Source: Paracentrotus lividus (taxonomy: Eukaryota > Echinodermata > Echinoidea > Camarodonta > Echinidae). Taken from it: a DNA stretch of 64,000 nucleotides. Shown piece after piece: positions 1-10,829 of this stretch (position 1 is its first letter; each line of letters starts with the position of its first letter). The stretch is from positions 40,043,217 to 40,107,216 of the forward strand of contig CALNVZ010003426.1 in assembly GCA_940671915.1 (NCBI GenBank). The letters are read 5' to 3'. The position numbers were made by a program, and so were the translations under genes. Below the pieces are notes generated by a model that worked only from the letters and a program-made list of their open reading frames with translations, made no database searches and had not been told where the DNA came from.

Positions 1-170
1 TTTTATAGCATACATATTTGGTTAAAACGGAACAAATGTGTTACTCCTGATGTATATTTTGTATTTCTCACGTAATTATTTGCAGGAGAAACTTACCACA
101 AATTACATTTTTTTATGGCGACTCTGCTGACAGCAGATTTGCTGTAAAAATACATATATTTTTTACAGTG
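1..170 (+). mobile_element. Right part of a TA-flanked MITE (CACTGTAAAA family), cut by the window edge
   Basis: The block ends in ttttttacagtg followed by TA. It carries the same interior as the complete copy at 10061-10377: gttaaaacggaacaaatgtg, gtaattatttgcaggagaaa and atggcgactctgctgaca. The left end lies before the window. The terminal sequence and TA flank fit a non-autonomous Tc1/mariner-type element; no transposase is present. Confidence 0.7.
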
Positions 171-1106
171 TACGTGAATAATCATCTGATTGATGCAAGC
201 CTAACAAAACCTAATCAACTAAACAACCATCATTCACCAGTTCGATACAATAGTGAGAAGTTCAATAAAAATTGATATTCAAATATATTTTAAAATCGAT
301 TTATTTTCAGACACAATATCATAAATATCTTTGTGCATCATAGTGATTGTCAAGTACTAAAAATCTCAAATAATATCAATTCTAATCAAATGGTAATCAT
401 TGTTTAAGTAAACAATGTAAAATGGATAGATTTAACATAAATTAATCCGGAGCGCTAGTCCGAACTTAATGAAACATAAAATGTTGTATTTAATGTCACA
501 TAATGTCAATTATTAAATTTCAGGCATTGATAAAGATCACAAACGAACATAAACAATGGAAATAAGAAATATCAACGCATGTGGCCTAGGATAACCAAAA
601 GAAAAAAAGATTCCTATTTAATAGGTTCTTACAATTATTTTTGAAAAAGAAATTATTTTCAAGAAAGGTTCCACAAATTTGTTTAGCCCTAAGAACAATG
701 GCATTTAAAAGTTACTATTATAAAAACATTCAATACATAGAGATAATATGATAATAATGCTACTAATAATTATTATCTTCTGTACAGCACATATCATATC
801 ATATCATATCATATCATATCATATCATATCATATCATATCATATCATATCATTAATGACTCTTCGGACTTCGAACAGAATAACAAAACCATTACTGCGAC
901 GTAACACACCAGATTAAATAACCTTTCGAGTGTATGATTGTCATTTGAGTGTATTTTCAAATTGTAGCACAAATTGATTTTTATAAATAAAGATGCATAA
1001 CTCTTGCGTACAGAAACTACAATATGATATTTGCGTAGCAAGTAATAATTGATTGTAGTGAAATAATAATATTGCACAATATTTAATAAACTTAGGTAAA
1101 CGAAGG
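171..1106. other. AT-rich intergenic DNA with a pentamer microsatellite
   Basis: No coding region can be supported. The only clear structure is an (ATATC)n tract of about 13 units at 790-853. Confidence 0.6.
790..853. repeat. (ATATC)n microsatellite
   Basis: About thirteen uninterrupted pentamer units seen directly in the sequence. Confidence 0.95.
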
Positions 1107-1108
1107 TA

Positions 1109-2105
1109 CACTGTTCGTCATAAAGGTGGAATATTTTTTTTCTGGCTCAAGCGACATTATGTTGCTCCGTTATTATTTCTTGAATGGGTTTGTCACCGCT
1201 TTCACTTTCTGGGATCCTGGGTATATCTTGGACGTTCCCTCAACCCTTTCCGGGGATTTTTCTTTAAATAGTTTGTCACCTCCAGAAGATGGCCATTTTC
1301 GTCATTTTGTCTTATTTTGGGGCCCTTTCTTGTTCACGCGACCCACCAAGGCCCCACTCAGTCCTACCCCAAGGAAACACGTCTGAGGTGGAGATTTGTT
1401 ATTGTTCTTTCAATTAAATCTAGATTTATGGTTACAGGCTCGACTCTTTTGTCTACGGGAGGGGTAAAAATTTATTTTGATTGGGGTTCAACATTGATTT
1501 TATTCATTTTTACACCATGGAAATTTCTATCTTGCCTAAATTGTATTGTAAAATCTCAACCAAACATAAATCAAAATAAAATATTATCAATAATGACTGT
1601 TTACAGCCTTGTCATCAAGGCTAAACAAAATTTAAGGGGGAAATGATGATATTTAAGGGTTAAAGGTGGTTTTTCATTTCTTTTGTTTTCAGCATAAAGA
1701 TGGAATAAATCATTTCGAATTTCCACCAATCTCGTTTTTTACTTCAACCCCTCCCCTAGACAAGAGACCTTAGCCTGTCCCCAGAAATATAGATTTAACT
1801 TAAAGTACAATATAAAAACAGTACACCTCAGTCGCTTTTCCTGGGGGTAGGACTGAGGGGGGCTCGATCGGCCGGGAAAACAAAAAGGGGCCCCAAAATG
1901 AGAAAAAATGACAGAAATGGGCATCACGGGGGTTGACAAACCTTTTTTGGAAAAAGGTCTACATGAAGGGTTGGGAGAATGTCCAAGATATAGCCAGGGT
2001 CCCAAAAAGTAAAAGCTGGGACATACATATTCAAGAAATTAAAGTCAGAGCAAAATCATGTCGCTATAGCGGCAAAAAAATATGCCACCTTTATGACGGA
2101 CAGTG
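1109..2105. mobile_element. 997-bp foldback DNA transposon with long inverted arms, TA target site
   Basis: The ends are CACTGTTCGTCATAAAGGTGG on the left and ccacctttatgacggacagtg on the right, each flanked by TA. The inverted similarity runs inward for about 350 bases per arm: tggccattttcgtcatttt and ttttggggcccttt on the left match gaaaaaatgacagaaatgg and aaaggggccccaaaatgag on the right. Blocks near cagtcctaccccaaggaaa are also mirrored. Small open frames inside (for example 1317-1646) are chance frames through the arms. TA flanks and long inverted arms fit a non-autonomous Tc1/mariner-like foldback element. No transposase is visible. Confidence 0.85.
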
Positions 2106-2860
2106 TATATCAAGCATAATATTATACAGTATATAAGTAGTACATGTTTCACATTCTCATCTATTGTGTGTTGTCTGGCATAACATAATTCGACCACTTA
2201 CTTCATTTTAGTCAAATAATGCAGGCCTAGTACTGTTTGGCACACCAATATCTTTGTAAGCGAGGATCTCAAACGAAAATACAATTAAAATGTACAGTAG
2301 ATTTTTATTTTGAAATATCCAGTAGAACACTAGAATGTAAAGAATTATATAAATAATTTCTACACATTCTACTTTTTAGAGCCCCTCCCCTCACGCCTTA
2401 AATAGTTACAGATAGGTTATAATTTTGCACAATATTCAATTTTATCAATTACATTGATCCCTAATGAAACATCCCAAGTCTAAAAATGAGCCCATTAAAC
2501 CGATTTGCTATATTATTTCAAATAGCTGTGAAAATTCGAATGTAACCGCTAAAGCGGATTTGGTCCCCTCTGATTGGCAGATATGTGTTATTTGTGATAT
2601 GATGCATGCATTTATGCTAATATTGGCCTCCCATACAATAATATATCCTAAGATTTTCCTCCCAACCTATGGCTTCAAAGTTGTTTCCTATCAGAAATTT
2701 ATTCCAAAATTATCATAAAATAATTAACTAGATTTTATCTTTCAAGCGATACAATATTTCATCACCTAAGGCTAATATTTAATTCTATAATTTCAAAATA
2801 AATTCAAACTTTGAACATTAGTTAGATTTACCAAAACTATACCGCAGTTTCTGCAGTTCC
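2106..2860. other. Intergenic DNA downstream of the four-jointed gene
   Basis: I see no gene, RNA or clear repeat in this stretch. The 84-codon frame at 2464-2718 has no recognisable motif. Confidence 0.5.
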
Positions 2861-2866
2861 TCCCCT

Positions 2867-2872
2867 TTTATT
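2867..2872 (-). terminator. Candidate poly(A) signal of the four-jointed gene
   Basis: AATAAA on the minus strand (TTTATT on the plus), 54 bases past the stop codon of the Fjx1 gene. Position and sequence fit, but the motif is common in AT-rich DNA. Confidence 0.45.
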
Positions 2873-2925
2873 TACATGCATCAAGTGTACATTGGCTGTA
2901 TATTATTAATAAAATGAATCGAATG

Positions 2926-4710
2926 TTAAAGAGAAGCGTCCATCTCTTTACAATGTTCTGCATGTTTTACTACATTTATAATTCGGTCTTTTAAAACATC
3001 GCGAAATTTAGGAGGGTATGAAGGCAAGTTTTCTAAGAGAGGCTCTTCTGATTCAACAGCAGAAATGAATAACTCCCAAAAGTTTTCCTTTTCACCAATT
3101 ATTTTCAATCTTTGCAACGTTTGGGCACGAAACACACAAACAGATTTCAAGATCTGATCATGGTAATGTCCGTATTGATCCAACATCCTATATCCGTGTC
3201 GTAGCGCAGATTCGTTGTCTAAAAACCATAATCTTTTATCCGTTTTCGAAACTTCCAAGTTATGGACCGGTTGCTTTAGCATGTACCGGTTCCACTGGAG
3301 GTTAACCAAAGTGTTTACTATCCGATCCAAATTCGCGGTTATGTAATCGAAGATGGCAAGATCCGACCATTGGACGAGTTGTACCAAATGATCCGGTTTC
3401 TTTTTCAGATTTATACGCTCAGATTTATCCCAAAGCTGTGAGCGGAGCGTTGAGTTCATGCCTTTGAGTTCGGCGGGCATGTAAGCTGGTTGCAAGTCGG
3501 GCATCCAGTTTGTCGCGACTATGACTTTATCTGCTTCCCAACCGGCCGCGGTAATGTTTTTCTTAACCGCTTTCCACTGCTCGCTGTCCGGTTCGATTTT
3601 CATGAGGATACCAAGCGGTAGATTATCCAGCCCCATCAAGCGCGACAAGTGAAAGGATAAGATCTCTCCCTGGATCTGATCGATGTTCTGTCGGTAACGG
3701 CAGCATAACTTCTCGCCGTTTTCGAGGACGGCGAGGCGGTTACTGTCCCGACCGCATCCCGGTAACAACCGCACAACGCGTTGCGACTGAACTTCATAAC
3801 GCCAAGCAATGACGGCCCTTTCTGACGTTCGGTTTGGCAGTAACTTTTCGACGCTTTCACTCCAAAAGATTCCATCCCGAAAAAATTGATAGTTAACACG
3901 ATTTATTTTGCTAGAGTCGTGTCTGTCGTTTGAGAGTATCTTCTTATGCTTACCAACTTCTTTATGCGAATATGTATCACTGAAGTTGTAACGACGTTGT
4001 GTCTGAACACCGTTTGATTTTGCCGGCCTTGATGACGATGATGATGGAGAGTCGCTAAATCTCGACATACCCGATTTCAGCACATTCATCTTCCCAACCA
4101 AACCGATCGACGCCCGGGAAGCTTCCCCAGTAACTGACTCTCCTCTCAGGTTCCTGACCCCGTCTGCTTGATTTCTTCCTGTTTGATTTACTTGTGATCG
4201 AGTACGCTGACAATTATTCTTGAAACCCGAGGCACAATCAATCGAACTTGAAGAATCTCCTGCGTACTTCGCCCGGTTTCCGATGACTCTTCTCCTCTGT
4301 TTTGATCGAGCATCGTATCGCGACTGAATGCCAGTTTTAGGATCACGTTTCCTACCTGCCGACGATAACTCCCCTTCGGTGCGGCTATCGGTGCGAAGTT
4401 CGCTTCCCGCCTTTTCGTCACTCACACTCTCGTCTGCAATGTCGGTAAGAAGATGTAATCCCGCGTCACCCGTTAAAATCCTCATCCTATCTCTCGCTTT
4501 CATCTCTTCGTCCACACCTTCCGTTGCTCTCAATCGTCTTGGATTCGATTTCAAGATCAATTCATCTACATTCATTTGAATGTTCTTCCTCTGAAGGTCA
4601 TCAGATTGGGGTGCGATTCGGTCATCTCCTTGAGGTGCTACGCTGATCTGAAGTAGAGAGTAGAAAATCATGGCGTACACAGCCATCCCCGCATAACGAA
4701 AATCCGCCAT
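2926..4710 (-). CDS. Fjx1: Four-jointed box kinase 1 (Golgi cadherin-domain kinase)
   Basis: An unbroken single exon of 594 codons. The ATG at 4710 has a good Kozak context (AAGATGG). Residues 9-25 are a hydrophobic signal anchor, as expected for a type II Golgi protein. Residues 30-270 are a poorly conserved, Ser/Arg-rich stem. From about 285 to the end is the four-jointed kinase-like domain: GCGRDSNR at 318-325, IQGE at 346-349, DYITANLDR ending at 463 (catalytic-loop equivalent) and FLDNESALRHGYR starting at 496, whose DNE motif is needed for activity in Drosophila Four-jointed. Known role: phosphorylating Ser/Thr in cadherin repeats of Fat and Dachsous, tuning planar polarity and Hippo signalling. 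Length is close to fly Fj (about 580 aa) and longer than vertebrate FJX1 (about 440 aa), mainly in the stem. A single exon matches vertebrate FJX1. No operon-like neighbour. Confidence 0.93.
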   Translation of the reverse strand: MADFRYAGMAVYAMIFYSLLQISVAPQGDDRIAPQSDDLQRKNIQMNVDELILKSNPRRLRATEGVDEEMKARDRMRILTGDAGLHLLTDIADESVSDEKAGSELRTDSRTEGELSSAGRKRDPKTGIQSRYDARSKQRRRVIGNRAKYAGDSSSSIDCASGFKNNCQRTRSQVNQTGRNQADGVRNLRGESVTGEASRASIGLVGKMNVLKSGMSRFSDSPSSSSSRPAKSNGVQTQRRYNFSDTYSHKEVGKHKKILSNDRHDSSKINRVNYQFFRDGIFWSESVEKLLPNRTSERAVIAWRYEVQSQRVVRLLPGCGRDSNRLAVLENGEKLCCRYRQNIDQIQGEILSFHLSRLMGLDNLPLGILMKIEPDSEQWKAVKKNITAAGWEADKVIVATNWMPDLQPAYMPAELKGMNSTLRSQLWDKSERINLKKKPDHLVQLVQWSDLAIFDYITANLDRIVNTLVNLQWNRYMLKQPVHNLEVSKTDKRLWFLDNESALRHGYRMLDQYGHYHDQILKSVCVFRAQTLQRLKIIGEKENFWELFISAVESEEPLLENLPSYPPKFRDVLKDRIINVVKHAEHCKEMDASL

Positions 4711-6370
4711 CTTCAAGGATGTAATAACATTTTCCTCAATTTAAAACTAACAAATAATGCTTCATGTTTTATCATGTTTATTGACCATTATGTGTAATTG
4801 CCGATTTTTAGTTGTGGGAGCTTGACCATAAAGCCTTTTACTTGAGTAAAATGTAACTTCTGCGAATTCAACAGTCATCAGACGTCCCGCTCAGGAATTT
4901 TTCTCCCAGTTAAGCGGGAAAAAAAGTATTAAAGTAAAAGCAAGCAATTCGTAAAGATATCCCTTTTTGTATTCCTTGTCAAATCCTTATGGAGTCAGGG
5001 TGAATTAATCGCGAAATCCAGCAAAGCCTGGTAGTCTCCTCTTGCCGCAACTCCCGGGGTGAACTTTGATGAATAGACTACCCGAAGACCCTAGGCTCCA
5101 GTGTGGTCGATTGGTGCGAAACGTGAGCCGAGATCTTGTGAAAATTCGCGCCTCATCTCGTTGATTGACACCCGAAGTGCTCCCGAGGGAAACTCCTCCG
5201 AGACTCGGCCTGTTGGATAATCAAAACATAAAAAATGTAAAAAGATATGATGAGAAGAGAAATATTGTTGCATTTTCACAGCGTACAACAAATATTAGCC
5301 TTTGGGCTACGTGTATAGTTTGAATGCAAATCGACAATACTCGGCTAGTATACTAAATACACAAAGCCCCTTGGGATGCGTTAAATGCGTCCGTGCGTGC
5401 GTTAATAAAAAGACTCACGAATTATCAAAATATTCATAATCAGAAAAATGGTAATCAAAATGGTGTTACATGATGAACAAGCTTTATTCTAACAACATAA
5501 AAGTTACAAGCCCTATAGAACGACCTTAAAATGATTATAAGATATCACAAGAGACTAATATCGGAGAGAAATATGACAATGCGCAGGTTTCGGATATGAA
5601 GTTTGTAATTGCCCATATACACAAAGCAACTGAAGAGAGGATCATTATAAAAATGATATATAGAAATTAAAATCAAAAATTAAATTCAAGGTTGGTCAGA
5701 AGAATATATATTATTTTTTTATAGACTTTCAGTTCTGGTCATTGATTTGATTTCATTTGTGACAAAGTGGAAAAAACCTGTCTGCACTTCAATACCATGT
5801 TATGATTTTTGTTGAAGATAATATATATTGTTATCTTATTGTGACCTTATCCAAATTCCTAATTTTTCATATGATAGAAAATCGAATCGAAAAACGATGT
5901 TTGAAAACACATTTTTAAGATGTGTCAATCATCCAAAGATTGTACTTCTTTCTGACAAATGGTATATCTCACACCATAGGTCTAAGTGTGTGCGTGATAT
6001 TACTTTTCATATCATACATGATCAGACATTGTTTGGCTTGAATTTCAATGTAAATAGAAATGGATACAAAGGACAAAATTAGACACACCTTGGCAAGATC
6101 ACCAATTCCTTTGTTCGCTTTGTAAAAATAATCATGGTTTTAGACCAATTATTTATTTTAATCCTGCGACAAGGTCTTGTTTTGAATCAACCAAATACTT
6201 CAGCTGGGTTAAAGTGAGGAAAAGGAACAATTTTAAAATAGTACATTCGTCAGCTACAAGCAAGATTGCATCATATAAAGTCTTTACTCCTCAAGTAGAC
6301 GAAATAAGAAATATAAGAAGTATAAGAAATAAAGAAATTGGCCTTAATGCATTAACTCGCTGTAAACTTG
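4711..6370. other. Upstream region of Fjx1; no further gene seen
   Basis: This should hold the Fjx1 5' UTR and promoter, but I find no convincing TATA box or initiator. A short imperfect inverted repeat (cccgctcag ... ttaagcggg) lies near 4888-4920. The remaining frames are short and AT-rich. Confidence 0.4.
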
Positions 6371-6377
6371 TTCTAAA

Positions 6378-6404
6378 ATATATATATATATATATATATA
6401 TATA
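6378..6404. repeat. (AT)n microsatellite
   Basis: Uninterrupted AT dinucleotides. Confidence 0.9.
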
Positions 6405-6890
6405 CTAGTTACATAGTGAGAACTTCATTTATCATGATCATAGCGTGTTCAAATCGAATCAGCTGCACGATCTAGGTAAATGTAATATTTACTCCTAAAA
6501 ACGTAAAATCGAAGACTGTCTATATTTGACCAAACTTGAGATTGAATTTTCATCTGGGCACTCGAATAATTCAAATGAATTCAGCTTTAGTCATAAGGAC
6601 GGTTTATGTAGTGGATATGGGGCACCCGTTTTCTATGAACCCATCATTTCAGAGTTCGTTGTCCATTTGTAACTCTTCGACTCTCATACTCGGTCGATTT
6701 AGATGCAAATTGAGCGATGCAACGCCGAAGATGTAGTTTATGTATCACCAACTCGTGTTACACTATCTGATATGCATGGGAGATAATCGTTACACCAAGT
6801 CTTGTTGCTTTTATCCCATTTTTGCCCCATTTCATTCATCTAGTACGCGACTGCTCTAAAATTCAAACGATTTTACATCTTACAAGGATG

Positions 6891-6892
6891 AA

Positions 6893-6946
<54 letters not shown>
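6891..6946. repeat. (GA)n microsatellite
   Basis: Long GA tract directly left of the first copy of the 1.4-kb duplicated block. Confidence 0.95.
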
Positions 6947-6949
<3 letters not shown>

Positions 6950-8331
6950 AAAAAAGAACTCAACGTTCTTGAGAGCAATAATATAGACAAGTTACGGGAG
7001 GAGATTGATCAGTTCGTAGAAAGAAAACGAAGACCCTAAACTGGCTGACTTAATGAATAATGAGCATTTTCCATTCACTTTCTGCATAATAATCAAGATC
7101 CATACACAGCATTAATTCAACATCACGTAGCCACCTGACATTTTTTTTCTTCAAAACCTCTCAAAGCTGCTTCCCCGGGCCAGAAAAGTAATTGACAACA
7201 TGATTCAACGGCTTATACTATGCCGCAACAACTTTTCTTTTTGGGCCTAGGAAGGTTTTGTAAATCTGTTTAACAATTAACATACTAAGTAGTTCTTGTT
7301 CTCAGCAGACAGACGATAATTTCTTATTATCACTTCATCAAGTTTCATCTGCTTTTCTCTCTTTTTGTCTTCGTCTTTATAAGACATTAGGTTCATTATC
7401 ACGCATTCATGTTTTGCGAATACTTCAGTGGCATAGTGTGGGTGCTACTGTAGTTCTATTTTTTTTTAAATATTCATAAGCGGACATTAAAAATATGATA
7501 AACACGAGATGCTATAAATGTGCTTAACTGTAAAAAAGAGAACAAGCGAATGATTTGCGTTACTTTATATGGAATTTGGCGTAATGGTAAGTGTACAACA
7601 CATAATTCATCTAAGTACTGTCTTGTAGAATTTTTCTTTTTACATAGTTTATAATAAATTGCAAATATACACTCTTATCCAAAACATTTCGCAACCCGTT
7701 GGAAAATATCAGTGCAATATACCGTACATATATTCTTAAACGTTTTCTAATGGAAAATTGATTGGAACATTTTACTGTGCACGTACATTAGAGATGTAAT
7801 TATCAGGAATATGCACATGAGAGCAGTTATAATGGGTATACCGCGTAACTTATATTTTATATGATTATACTTGCTGGGATTTTCGTCCATTTTTCCTTTC
7901 CAAGGATATAAGTGATTAGTATAGGCGTCATGACTACGCGGTCAACGCTCCCCATAAAACACAACATGAGAAATTTATTCTCTTCTAGACTGGTATTATT
8001 CGCGCCTTTTCAGCGCTAAACCCGCCCCGGAGGACAGGGTTTCCAATTTGTAGCAATTTGACATACTACCAGTGACTTATGAAAAAAAACCCCTCTCTTT
8101 TTTCTATAAGCCATAATCCCTTTTCTATTTAGGACCAGTCTTGATATCGTTTTATGTGGTGGGAAAATTAACGTATATCTGATAGGCGTCGTTCGGTATA
8201 AAACGTAATGCAGCTTTTCTCTAGATGTCTAAAATGTACTTTGGGGGGCTTTAAGCTTATGCATTGGCAAGCGGCTGTAAAATGATGGTGTCTTAATTCT
8301 CATCTGGTCAACATTATAAGAGAGATGGGAG

Positions 8332-8379
<48 letters not shown>
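6950..8379 (+). repeat. First copy of a 1.4-kb directly duplicated block
   Basis: From about tcaacgttcttgagagcaat to the (GA)n tract at 8335-8379, this block is nearly identical to about 10830-12262. Differences are mainly single-base insertions and deletions (tccccgggcc here, tccccgaggcc there; tgtgggtgc against tgggtgc). No gene is seen inside. The copy lies 135 bases left of the N gap, so a gap-filling artefact is as likely as a real duplication. Confidence 0.85.
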
Positions 8380-8381
<2 letters not shown>

Positions 8382-8475
8382 TAAGAATGTATTGAAAAGT
8401 AAGAGATAAGCATGAGATAAGCACGAGAGAGGCGAACAAGAAAGAGGTATAGTCTAGATACAGAAATGGGTGTAA

Positions 8476-8514
8476 ATGTGTGTGTGTGGGATGGGTGTGC
8501 GTGTGTGTGTGTGT
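8476..8514. repeat. (GT)-rich microsatellite running into the assembly gap
   Basis: The gt repeats stop at the first N. The repeat probably caused the break in the assembly. Confidence 0.85.
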
Positions 8515-8697
8515 NNNNNNNNNNNNNNNNNNNNNNNNNNNNNNNNNNNNNNNNNNNNNNNNNNNNNNNNNNNNNNNNNNNNNNNNNNNNNNNNNNNNNN
8601 NNNNNNNNNNNNNNNNNNNNNNNNNNNNNNNNNNNNNNNNNNNNNNNNNNNNNNNNNNNNNNNNNNNNNNNNNNNNNNNNNNNNNNNNNNNNNNNNN
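8515..8697. other. Assembly gap (183 N)
   Basis: A run of N. The open frames that appear to cross it carry no information. Confidence 1.
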
Positions 8698-8771
8698 TGG
8701 AGCGTTTTGTGAAAGTGGAGGGGGGAGGGGGTTCAGCTTGTTTAAAAATCTGGTATAGTTATTGTTTTACG

Positions 8772-8906
8772 AAAAAAATTCAATACCTAAAAAATGCATA
8801 ACTTTGTTATTTTTCATCCGATTTTGATGACATTTTCTGTGGTGTGCTTGTTAAATTTTGCTCTACTTCACAAAACTTTTTAATTTCAGCCCGGAGTCCT
8901 CCTTTA
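8772..8906 (+). repeat. Dispersed repeat, copy 1 (ends in ...agcccggagtcctccttta)
   Basis: About 135 bases shared with 25914-26053, including cataactttgttatttt, catccgattttgatgacatt and atttcagcccggagtcctcc. No coding capacity. It is probably the end of a non-autonomous transposon, family unknown. Confidence 0.7.
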
Positions 8907-9099
8907 AAGTGTGTGTGTGGAGTGGGTAGTGGGTGCATTGTATTTTTGTTGATAGAATATGGGATAATTTCGGATTCAATTCTCGCTCAACATGCTCGAT
9001 AATATTATGAGACAAAATAGCAATATTGTAACCCGCACTGTCGCGTTACATTATGTTACATCAGAGTCTCAACAATTACGAAAAAATAAAAGGAACAAT

Positions 9100-9130
<31 letters not shown>

Positions 9131-10060
9131 TAAGATAAAACAGAAAGAAACCCCGCATGTAAAAATTATCACAATTGCCAGGGACAAGATAGTGTACGTT
9201 TTTATTCATGCTATCATGCTCCTCACAAGGAAATACCTTTCGAAGACAAAGAACATGACGATTGTGTGACATTTCTCATAATGAAACATGTATGTCGCTA
9301 ATACCACGAAACGAGTGAAGGTGTCTCCAATACATACACTTATTATTCATAATGAATACCGAATAAGGAAATAAATTCCGAAGCAAATAACGACTCGCAC
9401 TAAATAATGTACATTCATGAACATCGAAGCCCAACTTTAACGTGGACAAATGATAAGGCGTAAATATTCATATAATGAATGAAAGCGCCGTAAAATATAA
9501 AAACAACAACAACAACAAGTGTGTGATAACCGGTGTATAGCCTATTTTATAAATTTTTTATTAGCACTTTCTTTATCAAAAGGGTTGTGATATTCCCCCA
9601 TATTAAAGGGATATTTCCGAAATTATCATATTATTATATTTTTCATTTTGATCTGACTCGTAAACTTAAGGCTGGGTTCTAATAAGATTCAACAATGTCA
9701 ACTAATTGCTCTTTTTTGGAACACTTCAACTCTTAAAAGAGCAATGTGACCATTGCACCAAAAAAAAATTTGATATTTCGATTTTTTGTGAAAATTTGAA
9801 TTTGAACGTTAGAGCATATTCAGAGCACTTTATTGCAAATGACAGCCATATTATTTACATTAATATAGGCCTCTCAAAAATTATTCCATGGATTTTAGAT
9901 CATTTATGTCAGATAGCTTTATACAGAGATTTTATCAGGACATTTTTCTACCATTTTATGCCTGTAAAATTGTTTATATTAAAAGGAAAATATGGCTTAT
10001 TTAAGCTTTTAGCGGAGACCTCGGCTTTTACTTTAGACATTTTCATTATGCACATTTATA
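8907..10060. other. Intergenic DNA, no supported gene
   Basis: Contains an (AAAT)n tract near 9107-9125. The 120-codon frame at 9706-10068 is AT-rich, shows no motif and runs into the MITE at 10061, so I do not call it. Confidence 0.5.
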
Positions 10061-10377
10061 CACTGTAAAAAAAATAAAAAAAATACAGAAAAGCGATGTC
10101 AGCAGAGTCGCCATACAAAAATGTAATTTAAAATAACAGTTTTGTTGTAAATTTCTCCTCTAATAATTAATGAAAGAGAAGAAAAAAATAATAATTAGCT
10201 TATATATTTGGTTAAAACGGAACAAATGTGTTACTCCTGGTGTACATATTTTGCATTTCCCACGTAATTATTTGCAGGAGAAATTTACAACAAAATTGTT
10301 TTTTTAATTACATTTTTTTTATGGCGACTCTGCTGACAGAAGATTTGCTGTACAAATACAAACATTTTTTTACAGTG
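10061..10377. mobile_element. Complete 317-bp TA-flanked MITE (CACTGTAAAA family)
   Basis: The termini CACTGTAAAAAA and ttttttacagtg are flanked by TA on both sides. The arms mirror each other: cagcagagtcgccat on the left, atggcgactctgctg on the right, plus the aaatttctcctc / gaggagaaattt-like pair. The interior is shared with 1-170 and 41149-41667. It fits a non-autonomous Tc1/mariner-type element. Confidence 0.85.
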
Positions 10378-10829
10378 TACTTATTTTATATCTCTCATAT
10401 AAAGCGATATGTTTTATTCAGATATTTTTCATTACATCTCACAATTAATTAAAACTTTGAAGGTCTGTACTTTTTAGATTCCCAAACTACATCCTACCTT
10501 TAAAACGCTATTCCCCTTTCCTTTTTCTTTTTTTCAAGAAAAGGTAGCCCAAGGATTTAACTCTAGTGAATTACATACATTTACTGCATTCAATTTCGAA
10601 AGATGAGGACAAATAATGTTGCAATCATGGCAATAGACCGAATAAATAATAATAAGAAGAAATTCACTCCACTTGGATGATTGGAATATTCAATGAGGAC
10701 AAGAATTGGAATAGAATAGAAATAAGAGGAAGGGAGGGGGGGGGGGGGTTGGAGGGAATTTTTTTTCTTCTTTTCTTTTCTTTGCATGGAAAAATAAGAA
10801 TTTATAATGCTGGATTAAAATTTAAAAAA
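10378..10829. other. Intergenic DNA with a poly-G run
   Basis: No gene seen. A G-rich tract lies at about 10730-10750. Confidence 0.5.

Noticed and set aside
790-853. CRISPR-like regular repeats
   Set aside because: A simple pentamer microsatellite in a eukaryotic genome, with no spacers. The same applies to the other tandem repeats here.
8466-8801. Open frames crossing the N gap
   Set aside because: The frames consist of unknown bases and GT repeat.
9706-10068. 120-codon plus-strand open frame
   Set aside because: AT-rich, no motif, and its end lies in the MITE that begins at 10061.
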